The notes under the pieces were generated by a model. That model did not search any database. It saw nothing but the letters and a program-made list of their open reading frames with translations, and was not told where the DNA came from. Source: TMED8 sp038125725 (GTDB lineage Bacteria; Pseudomonadota; Alphaproteobacteria; Rhodospirillales; Casp-alpha2). From it: 5,575 nt of DNA. Location of the stretch: the NCBI GenBank assembly GCA_038125725.1, contig JAYPEK010000100.1:1-5575 (forward strand), given 5' to 3'. Shown piece by piece: positions 1 to 5,575 of the stretch. How positions within the stretch are numbered: the first letter of the stretch is position 1; every line of letters begins with the position of its first letter. A program made the translations under genes and the position numbers.

Positions 1-1661
<1,661 letters not shown>

Positions 1662-1688
1662 GAGGCTTCCTACCTTTCGCATAATGAG

Positions 1689-1705
1689 GTCCGGCGGCGC
1701 CGGAC
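1689..1705 (-). other. GC-rich hairpin just upstream of rpoB
   Basis: A perfect 7-bp stem GTCCGGC/GCCGGAC (1689-1695 with 1699-1705) encloses a 3-nt loop. It lies 27 nt before the rpoB start codon and upstream of the Shine-Dalgarno region. No T-run follows it in the transcription direction, so it is not an intrinsic terminator. It may stabilise a processed rpoB 5' end or tune its translation; function unknown. Confidence 0.5.
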
Positions 1706-1755
1706 ACTGGCTCTCTGACTGTTCTCAACGGGGCAGATCACGATGGACCGTTCCC

Positions 1756-1802
1756 AAAAGGCTTCGCCCCGTTCGAACACCGTCTTCGAACGGGGTGAAG
1801 CC
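1756..1802 (-). terminator. Candidate intrinsic attenuator in front of rpoB
   Basis: This is the strongest inverted repeat of the window. Two 18-nt arms (1760-1777 GGCTTCGCCCCGTTCGAA and 1785-1802) pair with one mismatch (A-C in the minus-strand RNA) around a 7-nt loop. In the direction of transcription the stem is followed at once by TTTT (1759-1756) and then GGGAA. A long GC-rich stem plus a short U-tract fits a leaky rho-independent terminator that would let part of the ribosomal-protein transcription continue into rpoB. The U-tract is short, so an RNase III target or a dispersed palindromic repeat are alternatives. Confidence 0.6.
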
Positions 1803-1831
1803 TCGTGTTTCCGGTTGGGAGGCCCATTCCT

Positions 1832-1853
1832 AAGCGGTCGTATGCGACCGTTT
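1832..1853 (-). other. Hairpin in rpoB leader
   Basis: The core is a 6-bp stem CGGTCG/CGACCG (1835-1840 with 1845-1850) with a 4-nt loop, extended by two A-T pairs beyond one A-C mismatch in the RNA sense. No T-run follows. It is one of six consecutive hairpins in this spacer. Confidence 0.45.
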
Positions 1854-1907
1854 CCCGGCTTCCCGTCGAGGCAGTGGCACCCGCTTTTCCCGGCCTCGGT
1901 CAGGCCT

Positions 1908-1928
1908 ATTCAGGCGGATGCCCTGAAT
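1908..1928 (-). other. Hairpin in rpoB leader
   Basis: A perfect 7-bp stem ATTCAGG/CCTGAAT (1908-1914 with 1922-1928) has a 7-nt loop. No T-run follows in the transcription direction. It is part of the hairpin series between rplL and rpoB. Confidence 0.45.
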
Positions 1929-1942
1929 TTTTCTGGTATCGG

Positions 1943-1976
1943 CCGGAGCCGGCGGCGGTACGCCGCCAGGCTCCGG
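1943..1976 (-). other. Strong 15-bp hairpin downstream of rplL
   Basis: CCGGAGCC (1943-1950) pairs with GGCTCCGG (1969-1976), and GGCGGCG (1951-1957) pairs with CGCCGCC (1961-1967), giving 15 bp with one bulged base (1968) and a 3-nt loop. Downstream in the RNA comes CCGATACCAG with no U-tract. That argues against intrinsic termination and for an RNA processing or 3'-end protecting role after rplL. Confidence 0.55.
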
Positions 1977-1990
1977 TGAACTTGTTCGTC

Positions 1991-2019
1991 GCCCCCGCCC
2001 CCGATACCCGGGCGGAGGC
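1991..2019 (-). other. Hairpin shortly after the rplL stop
   Basis: Arms 1991-2000 and 2010-2019 pair over 10 bp in the minus-strand RNA, including one G-U pair, around a 9-nt loop. It begins about 20 nt after the rplL stop codon. There is no T-run, so at most it is a processing or stability element. Confidence 0.4.
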
Positions 2020-2039
2020 CGAAGACCGTTGAACCCGGA

Positions 2040-2423
2040 TTACTTGAGTTCGACGGTGGCGCCGGCTTCTTCCAGCTTCTTCTTGATCTCTTCGGCTTCG
2101 TCCTTCTTGGCGCCTTCCTTGACCGGCTTCGGCGCAGATTCCACCAGTTCCTTGGCTTCCTTCAGGCCGAGACCCGTGATCGTGCGGACTTCCTTGATCA
2201 CGTTGATCTTCTTTTCGCCGGCCGCGGCGAGGATGACGTCGAATTCGTCTTTCTCTTCGGCGGCACCGCCGGCGTCACCACCAGCAGCACCCGGGGCAGC
2301 GGCAACGGCCACCGGAGCGGCAGCGGAAACGCCCCACTTTTCTTCCAGAAGCTTGGAAAGTTCCGCAGCTTCCATGACGGTCAGGTTCGACAGTTCGTCG
2401 ACGAGTTTTTCCAAATCAGCCAT
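2040..2423 (-). CDS. rplL: 50S ribosomal protein L7/L12
   Basis: L7/L12 is the multi-copy acidic stalk protein that recruits EF-Tu, EF-G and other GTPases to the ribosome. The 127-residue length is close to the usual 120-130. Residues 1-31 are the helical dimerisation and L10-binding domain. Residues 32-55 are a flexible Ala/Gly/Pro hinge. Residues 56-127 are the factor-binding domain with KINVIKEVR (72-80; K77 and R80 match E. coli K70 and R73), GLGLKEAKELVESAP and a C-terminus ATVELK. The ATG at 2423-2421 is preceded by AGGAG (2434-2430) six bases away. It lies 55 nt downstream of rplJ, its stalk partner, and in front of the structured rpoB leader. Nothing is unusual. Confidence 0.99.
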   Translation of the reverse strand: MADLEKLVDELSNLTVMEAAELSKLLEEKWGVSAAAPVAVAAAPGAAGGDAGGAAEEKDEFDVILAAAGEKKINVIKEVRTITGLGLKEAKELVESAPKPVKEGAKKDEAEEIKKKLEEAGATVELK

Positions 2424-2478
2424 TTTAATCTCCTAAGGCTTGAACTTGTTGATACTGGAAACCGGTTTCACGCGGTCC

Positions 2479-2988
2479 TTAACCCTGTTCGGCGCGCGCG
2501 CTGATGACGCGGGCAACCTGGCCGCCCGGTGCTTGCAGCACACCGGCGATCCTGGTGGCCGGCGTGTTCAACATGCCGACGATCTTGGCACGCAGTTCGT
2601 CCAGCGACGGCAGCGTCGCCAGCGCCTTGACGCCATCGGCATCAAGGGTTTCGGCGTCGAGCCCGCCGCCGAGAACGATCAGCTTGTCGTTCTCCTTGGC
2701 GTAATTCACCGCAACCTTGGCCGCCGCCACCGGATCATCCGAATAGGCAATGGCCGTCGGCCCGGTGAACATGTCAGTCAAGGCTTCGAACTTCGTGTCT
2801 TTCAGGGCGAGACGCGTGAGCCGATTTTTGGTCACTTTGAACAAGGCGCCCGCTTCACGCATGCGACCGCGAAGGTCTCCCAATTCCGCCACCGTCAGGC
2901 CCGAATAGTGGGTGACGACAACCATGGAGGTGTCTTCGAAGGTCTGGTGAAGCGATGCGACCAAGTCTGCTTTTTCAGTTCGGTCCAC
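2479..2988 (-). CDS. rplJ: 50S ribosomal protein L10
   Basis: L10 anchors the L7/L12 dimers to 23S rRNA and, as the L10-L12 complex, represses its own mRNA in characterised bacteria. I choose the GTG at 2988-2986 as the start. It gives the family N-terminus MDRTEKADLVASLHQTF and 169 residues (E. coli has 165), and GGAG at 2999-2996 sits seven bases upstream. An in-frame ATG at 3048 would add 20 residues (QRHEFRHGGG and onward) unlike any L10. The rRNA-binding domain includes THYSGLTV (26-33) and FKVTKNRL (50-57). The last 35 or so residues form the helix that carries the L12 dimers. It follows a 319-nt structured leader and precedes rplL. Confidence 0.98.
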   Translation of the reverse strand: MDRTEKADLVASLHQTFEDTSMVVVTHYSGLTVAELGDLRGRMREAGALFKVTKNRLTRLALKDTKFEALTDMFTGPTAIAYSDDPVAAAKVAVNYAKENDKLIVLGGGLDAETLDADGVKALATLPSLDELRAKIVGMLNTPATRIAGVLQAPGGQVARVISARAEQG

Positions 2989-2999
2989 CGATCGTCTCC
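2989..2999 (-). promoter_or_regulatory. Ribosome binding site for the GTG start of rplJ
   Basis: GGAG (2999-2996) lies seven bases before GTG 2988-2986. The upstream in-frame ATG at 3048-3046 gives a non-family N-terminus, so this site decides the start. Confidence 0.75.
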
Positions 3000-3157
3000 A
3001 GTTGTTGGCACGTGCCCCGCCACCATGGCGGAATTCATGCCGTTGCACTCAGGGCCCGGCCGGACGAAGTTCCCGATCGGACCCGTTCGCCTGTCCCGTG
3101 CAACAAATCCAAGCCGTCCTCTGGCACGGGCGTCGCCACGTGCGAAAATTCAGCTTC

Positions 3158-3234
3158 GACCTCGTCTACGCAGGCGGTCTTCCATTAAACCGCCCCCTCC
3201 GGAGAGGGATTGGCACCTGCGGTCTCGGACAGGT
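3158..3234 (-). ncRNA. Probable ribosomal protein L10 leader (autoregulatory mRNA structure)
   Basis: It lies about 170 nt upstream of the rplJ start. In the minus-strand RNA, CGCAGG (3221-3216) pairs with CCTGCG (3174-3169). That helix encloses two small hairpins: a 5-bp stem CCCTC/GAGGG capped by a TCCG tetraloop (3208-3195), and ACCG/CGGT (3192-3189 with 3178-3175). Outside the helix, GAC (3224-3222) and GTC (3160-3158) flank a purine-rich asymmetric loop TAGACGAG, of the type expected for a kink-turn-like element. The conserved-looking blocks CCGAGACCGCAGG and CCTGCGTAGACG resemble L10 leaders as I remember them. Known L10 leaders bind the L10-L12 complex and repress rplJ-rplL. Assignment rests on position and fold, not on a covariance search. 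Confidence 0.6.
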
Positions 3235-3274
3235 TAGGCGCGATCCAATGTTCGGGACAGCCCCCTTTTCCGCC

Positions 3275-3296
3275 GAGCCCCGCCGAAGCGCGGCCC
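3275..3296 (-). other. Hairpin with TTCG tetraloop after rplA
   Basis: In RNA sense, GGGCC and CGC pair with GCG and GGCTC around a TTCG loop, interrupted by one G-G mismatch (3291 against 3280). It begins 11 nt after the rplA stop. GGCGGAAAAGGGGG follows rather than a T-run, so it is more likely a 3'-end stabiliser or pause element than a terminator. Confidence 0.45.
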
Positions 3297-3307
3297 AGCG
3301 AAAATAC

Positions 3308-4006
3308 TTATTCGGCCGTCAAGGCCGCCACGTCCAGTTTCAGCCCCGGCCCCATGGTCGAGCTCACGGACACCTTCTTCATATAGGTACCCTTGGCGCC
3401 CGAGGGCTTGGCCTTGGCAATCGCCGAAACGAACGCGGTAATGTTTTCGCTCAGGGCTTCCTCGCTGAAGCTCGCCTTGCCGACGCCGGCATGAACGATC
3501 CCCTGCTTTTCTACCCGGAATTCGATCTGGCCGGCTTTCGCCGCCTTCACGGCGCCCGCGACATCAGGCGTCACCGTTCCCAGCTTCGGGTTCGGCATCA
3601 GGCCCTTGGGACCCAGCACCTTACCGAGGCGGCCGACAACGGCCATCATGTCAGGCGTCGCGATGCAGCGCTCGAAATCAATCTCGCCGGCCTGGATCTT
3701 TTCGGCCAAGTCTTCGGCGCCGACCAAGTCTGCACCGGCGGCTTCCGCTTCCTTGGCCTTGTCGTCCTTGGCGAACACGGCGACGCGCACCGACTTGCCA
3801 GTACCGTGCGGCAGCGAAACCGTGCCGCGCACCATCTGGTCGGCGTGGCGCGGATCGACACCCAGGTTAATGGCGATTTCGACGGTCTCGTCGAACTTGG
3901 TCTTGGCGGCGCAGTCCTTGACGATCTTCACCGCATCGGCGAGCGCATAATCGGCGTCGCGGTCGATGTTCTCGTAGGCGCCCGTCAGGCGTTTTCCCTT
4001 GGCCAT
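3308..4006 (-). CDS. rplA: 50S ribosomal protein L1
   Basis: L1 binds 23S rRNA helices 76-78 and forms the mobile stalk that helps release E-site tRNA. In well-studied bacteria it also represses the rplK-rplA mRNA. The 232 residues match the family (E. coli 234). Domain I is built from about residues 1-65 and 160-232, and domain II from the middle. The diagnostic block VLGPKGLMPNPKLGTV is at 130-145, preceded by CIATPDMMAVVGRLG, and KPSGAKGTYMKKVSVSSTMGPG is at 200-221. The ATG (4006-4004) directly follows the rplK TAA with no base between, and its GGAGG (4019-4015) lies inside the last rplK codons. This predicts translational coupling. No anomalies. Confidence 0.99.
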   Translation of the reverse strand: MAKGKRLTGAYENIDRDADYALADAVKIVKDCAAKTKFDETVEIAINLGVDPRHADQMVRGTVSLPHGTGKSVRVAVFAKDDKAKEAEAAGADLVGAEDLAEKIQAGEIDFERCIATPDMMAVVGRLGKVLGPKGLMPNPKLGTVTPDVAGAVKAAKAGQIEFRVEKQGIVHAGVGKASFSEEALSENITAFVSAIAKAKPSGAKGTYMKKVSVSSTMGPGLKLDVAALTAE

Positions 4007-4438
4007 TTATGCGCCCTCCACTTCGATGCCCATGGACCGGGCCGAGCCGACGATCATCTTGCAAGCCTGGTCGATGTCGTGGGCGTTGAGGTCGACCATC
4101 TTGGCTTCGGCGATTTCACGCACCTGCGCCATGGTCACCGAACCGACGGTCTCGCGGCCGGGCGCCTTGGCGGCTTTCGGCAGCTTGGCGGCCTTCTTCA
4201 GGAAGTAGCTGGCCGGTGGCGTCTTGGTGATAAACGAAAAGGTGCGATCCGCATAAGCGGTGATCACCACCGGAATCGGCATCCCCGGTTCCATGTTCTG
4301 CGTCTCGGCGTTGAACGCCTTGCAGAACTCCATGATGTTGAGGCCGGCCTGGCCCAGCGCAGGACCAATCGGCGGGGACGGATTGGCCTGTCCCGCCGGT
4401 ACCTGCAATTTCACGTATCCAGCAATTTTCTTAGCCAT
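4007..4438 (-). CDS. rplK: 50S ribosomal protein L11
   Basis: L11 binds the GTPase-associated region of 23S rRNA and is the target region of thiostrepton; it is also needed for RelA activation in E. coli. The start ATG at 4438-4436 gives the family N-terminus MAKKIAGYVKLQVPAG and 143 residues (E. coli 142); the frame stays open 32 codons further upstream but without family sequence. PSPPIGPALGQ (20-30) contains the conserved prolines P23 and P26, followed by GLNIMEFCKAFN. The C-terminal RNA-binding domain runs from about 76 to 143 and ends ARSMGIEVEGA. The best Shine-Dalgarno AGGAG is 13 bases from the ATG, longer than usual. Its stop abuts rplA. Confidence 0.99.
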   Translation of the reverse strand: MAKKIAGYVKLQVPAGQANPSPPIGPALGQAGLNIMEFCKAFNAETQNMEPGMPIPVVITAYADRTFSFITKTPPASYFLKKAAKLPKAAKAPGRETVGSVTMAQVREIAEAKMVDLNAHDIDQACKMIVGSARSMGIEVEGA

Positions 4439-4501
4439 TTGAGTGCTCAGTCTCCTAGAGGTTGATGGCGCGAAACCCTGCGGTTCGGCGCCGTTTCTGA
4501 G
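4439..4501 (-). promoter_or_regulatory. Foldable rplK leader enclosing the Shine-Dalgarno (candidate L1 operator)
   Basis: In the minus-strand RNA, CTCAG (4501-4497) can pair with CTGAG (4450-4446). This closes a domain that contains a hairpin at 4492-4467 (GGCGC/GCGCC, a 2x2 internal loop, AACC/GGTT and a GCAG loop) and the AGGAG at 4456-4452. The Shine-Dalgarno therefore sits inside a closed RNA domain 13 bases from the ATG. In E. coli, L1 represses this operon by binding a leader structure just before rplK. The same control here is inference, and I did not confirm a match to the L1 rRNA site. Confidence 0.4.
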
Positions 4502-4545
4502 TGCGTGGTGCGGCCAATGGCGGGCCTCCCACACGGAAGCCGGAC

Positions 4546-4574
4546 CAGATACGCGCCCTGGGCCGGCAAGTCAA
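4546..4574 (-). promoter_or_regulatory. Candidate internal promoter for rplK-rplA
   Basis: Just after the nusG stop the minus strand reads CTTGACT (TTGACT at 4574-4569), then a 17-nt spacer, then TATCTG (4551-4546). The -35 matches the sigma-70 consensus at five of six positions and resembles the CTTGAC favoured in alphaproteobacteria; the -10 is weak. E. coli has a promoter at the same place in the cluster. A 7-bp hairpin (4523-4541) overlaps the predicted start point. Confidence 0.4.
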
Positions 4575-4580
4575 GTTATC

Positions 4581-5111
4581 TCACAGTTTTTCGACCTGCG
4601 TGTATTCCAGCTCGACCGGCGTGGCACGGCCGAAGATCGACACCGAAACCTTCAAGCGCGAGCGCTCCTCGTCGACGTCCTCGACCAGGCCGTTGAACGA
4701 GTTGAACGGACCGTCGCAGACCCGTACCTGCTCGCCGATCTCGAAGGTGACCGACGGCTTCGGCCGGTCGACACCTTCCTGCACCTGATAGAGGATGCGT
4801 TCGGCCTCGGCGTCGGTGATCGGCTGCGGGCGGCCCTGGCCGCCCAGGAAGTCCGTCACCTTCGGCGTGTTCTTGACCAGGTGCCAGGACTGATCGGTCA
4901 ATTCCATGTGCACCAGGATGTAGCCGGGGAAGAACTTGCGCTCGGCATTGACCTTGGTGCCGCGGCGCATTTCGATCACCTCTTCGGTGGGCACCAGGAC
5001 CTGGTCGATATAGTCTTCCATGCCCAACTGCCGGGCCTGTTCCTCGATCGACTGCGCGACCTTCTTCTCGAACCCGGAATAGACGTGCACGACGTACCAG
5101 CGTAAGGCCAT
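4581..5111 (-). CDS. nusG: Transcription termination/antitermination factor NusG
   Basis: NusG binds RNA polymerase through its NGN domain and ribosomal protein S10 or Rho through its KOW domain, so it links transcription to translation and to Rho termination. The 176 residues are near the usual length (E. coli 181). The NGN domain covers about 1-108 (RWYVVHVYSGFEKKV, then ERKFFPGYILVHMEL at 57-71). The KOW domain covers about 122-176 with VRVCDGPFNSFNGLVE and VSIFGRATPVEL, where F160 aligns with E. coli F165, the S10/Rho contact. The ATG at 5111-5109 lies four bases after the secE stop, with GGAGG (5124-5120) eight bases upstream inside the end of secE. A longer frame to 5195 would overlap secE and lacks family sequence. 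Confidence 0.99.
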   Translation of the reverse strand: MALRWYVVHVYSGFEKKVAQSIEEQARQLGMEDYIDQVLVPTEEVIEMRRGTKVNAERKFFPGYILVHMELTDQSWHLVKNTPKVTDFLGGQGRPQPITDAEAERILYQVQEGVDRPKPSVTFEIGEQVRVCDGPFNSFNGLVEDVDEERSRLKVSVSIFGRATPVELEYTQVEKL

Positions 5112-5115
5112 GCGA

Positions 5116-5313
5116 CTATCCTCCGATCCCGAGCACGATACGCACGCCGTGCTGCAGGGCCCAATCGACGACCATGAAAAAGATCGCCGAGACAATAACC
5201 ATGACGAAAACCATCACGGTGGAAATTCCGGATTCCTTGCGCGACGGCCATGTCACCTTGCTGGCCTCTTGGCGGACTTCCTGAATGAACTGCGCCGGGT
5301 TGGTCTTGGCCAT
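5116..5313 (-). CDS. secE: Preprotein translocase subunit SecE
   Basis: SecE clamps the two halves of SecY in the SecYEG protein-conducting channel of the inner membrane. The 65-residue protein is the short, single-span form usual outside the enterobacteria (E. coli SecE has three spans and 127 residues). Residues 1-28 form the conserved cytoplasmic amphipathic helix (FIQEVRQEASKVTWPSRKE). Residues 30-53 are one hydrophobic membrane span (GISTVMVFVMVIVSAIFF onward), and a short tail VLGIGG follows. The ATG at 5313-5311 fits the family start; the upstream in-frame ATG at 5388 would fall inside the tRNA gene. The Shine-Dalgarno GGAAAGA is moderate. Close coupling to nusG is conserved across bacteria. 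Confidence 0.97.
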   Translation of the reverse strand: MAKTNPAQFIQEVRQEASKVTWPSRKESGISTVMVFVMVIVSAIFFMVVDWALQHGVRIVLGIGG

Positions 5314-5376
5314 ATTAAATCTTTCCAATCGGTGTTGCCGGTGAACCGGCGGCGCGGAAATGCGCCAGTGGGGAAA
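5314..5376 (-). other. tRNA-Trp to secE spacer
   Basis: The 63-nt spacer contains one 5-bp hairpin GCCGG/CCGGC (5337-5341 with 5346-5350) without a T-run, then the secE ribosome binding region. With no terminator visible, secE and nusG probably share the tRNA transcript and are released by tRNA 3' processing. Confidence 0.5.
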
Positions 5377-5452
<76 letters not shown>

Positions 5453-5469
5453 AGCGTGCCAACTCTCCG

Positions 5470-5477
5470 TATATATA
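5470..5477 (-). promoter_or_regulatory. AT-rich octamer, candidate -10 element for tRNA-Trp
   Basis: TATATATA interrupts otherwise GC-rich sequence 17 bases upstream of the mature tRNA 5' end, a suitable distance for a -10 box with a short tRNA leader. I see no good -35: the sequence about 17 bases upstream is CTGGTG inside the tuf hairpin. It could instead be a tRNA-processing or termination-associated AT stretch. Confidence 0.3.
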
Positions 5478-5482
5478 GTCGG

Positions 5483-5513
5483 CCGGCCCGCCGCCACCAG
5501 GACAGCGGGCCGG
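5483..5513 (-). terminator. Hairpin after tuf, possible weak terminator
   Basis: A perfect 9-bp GC stem (5483-5491 CCGGCCCGC with 5505-5513) has a 13-nt loop and starts 8 nt after the tuf stop. The following RNA is CCGACUAUAUAUACGG, AU-rich but without a U-run, so termination would be partial at best. Read-through into the tRNA gene is likely. Confidence 0.4.
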
Positions 5514-5521
5514 TCCGGCCG

Positions 5522-5575
5522 TTACTCGATGATCGACGCGACGACGCCGGCGCCGACGGTGCGGCCGCCTTCGCG
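5522..5575 (-). CDS. tuf: Elongation factor Tu, C-terminal end only
   Basis: Only the last 17 codons and the TAA (5524-5522) are inside the window. The encoded REGGRTVGAGVVASIIE is the C-terminus of EF-Tu domain III, the GTPase that brings aminoacyl-tRNA to the ribosome. The REGGRTVGAGVV block is nearly universal, and the ASIIE ending is typical of alphaproteobacteria. Its position before tRNA-Trp, secE and nusG identifies it as the tuf copy of this cluster (tufB position in E. coli). Many alphaproteobacteria have a second copy in the str operon, which cannot be seen here. Confidence 0.96.
   Translation of the reverse strand, partial: REGGRTVGAGVVASIIE

Larger units (their letters stand above)
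1662..2039 (-). other. Structured 378-nt rplL-rpoB spacer (rpoB leader)
   Basis: No convincing gene lies here on either strand; the open frames on the plus strand have no family resemblance or ribosome binding site. Read as minus-strand RNA it contains six separate inverted repeats, in transcription order 2019-1991, 1976-1943, 1928-1908, 1853-1832, 1802-1760 and 1705-1689. The enterobacterial rplL-rpoB interval is known to hold an attenuator and an RNase III site that lower rpoBC expression relative to the ribosomal proteins. The similar position and size suggest the same role here, which is inference. Confidence 0.7.
2989..3307 (-). other. 319-nt rplA-rplJ spacer: rplJ leader
   Basis: No supported gene is present. 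In transcription order it holds a hairpin after rplA (3296-3275), the L10-leader-like structure (3234-3158), a bulged hairpin at 3143-3124 (GCACG/CGTGC plus GGC/GCC), a long-range helix GTTGCAC/GTGCAAC (3042-3048 with 3098-3104), a 6-bp hairpin CCGCCA/TGGCGG (3017-3022 with 3026-3031), a 10-bp palindrome (3007-3016) and the rplJ Shine-Dalgarno. In E. coli this interval carries the rplJ promoter and the L10-binding leader. I could not find a convincing -35/-10 pair here. Confidence 0.7.

Noticed and set aside
1743..2032. Short plus-strand open frames in the rplL-rpoB spacer
   Set aside because: They overlap each other, carry Arg/Pro-rich low-information sequence, have no clear ribosome binding site, and cross the hairpins that explain the region better.
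2458..2469. Perfect 12-bp palindrome GAAACCGGTTTC between rplJ and rplL
   Set aside because: It is too short to fold as a hairpin with a proper loop and has no T-run. It could be an operator, but a single occurrence gives no support.
2989..3048. Upstream ATG start for rplJ at 3048
   Set aside because: It adds 20 residues not seen in L10 proteins, while GTG at 2988 has a good ribosome binding site and the family N-terminus.
3002..4465. A 487-codon open frame on the plus strand
   Set aside because: It is antisense to rplA, rplK and the rplJ leader; its His/Arg/Gly-rich composition is that of a shadow frame.
4443..5105. A 220-codon open frame on the plus strand
   Set aside because: It is antisense to nusG and the rplK leader, with no recognisable domain.

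Overview
The window is a high-GC bacterial chromosome segment in which every gene lies on the minus strand, so it reads as a standard ribosomal/transcription gene cluster from right to left: tuf (3' end) - tRNA-Trp(CCA) - secE - nusG - rplK - rplA - rplJ - rplL - rpoB (5' two-fifths). Gene order and protein sequences point to an alphaproteobacterium. The evidence is the EF-Tu C-terminus ASIIE, the L10 N-terminus MDRTEK, the L11 N-terminus KLQVPAGQANPSPPIGPALG and the RpoB N-terminal half. A Rhodospirillales-like lineage is my guess from overall similarity; no search was possible.

Layout on the plus-strand ruler: rpoB partial 1-1661; a 378-nt non-coding spacer 1662-2039 packed with hairpins; rplL 2040-2423; rplJ 2479-2988 with a GTG start; a 319-nt non-coding leader 2989-3307 that contains a probable L10-type autoregulatory RNA; rplA 3308-4006 and rplK 4007-4438, directly abutting; a 142-nt spacer 4439-4580 with a candidate internal promoter and a foldable rplK leader; nusG 4581-5111; secE 5116-5313; tRNA-Trp 5377-5452; the last 17 codons of tuf 5522-5575.

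The genes form the conserved growth-rate-controlled core. EF-Tu delivers aminoacyl-tRNA. L11, L1, L10 and L7/L12 build the two mobile stalks of the 50S subunit. NusG couples RNA polymerase to ribosomes and Rho. SecE is part of the SecYEG channel. RpoB is the beta subunit of RNA polymerase. Transcription probably enters from tuf and/or the tRNA, with added input before rplK. The spacers before rplK, rplJ and rpoB are where the family places L1 control, L10-L12 control and attenuation/processing, and each spacer here contains foldable RNA that fits such a role.

I found no mobile element, CRISPR array, foreign gene cluster or new multi-gene system. The protein genes look intact and ordinary. What deserves a second look is the non-coding RNA structure between them.
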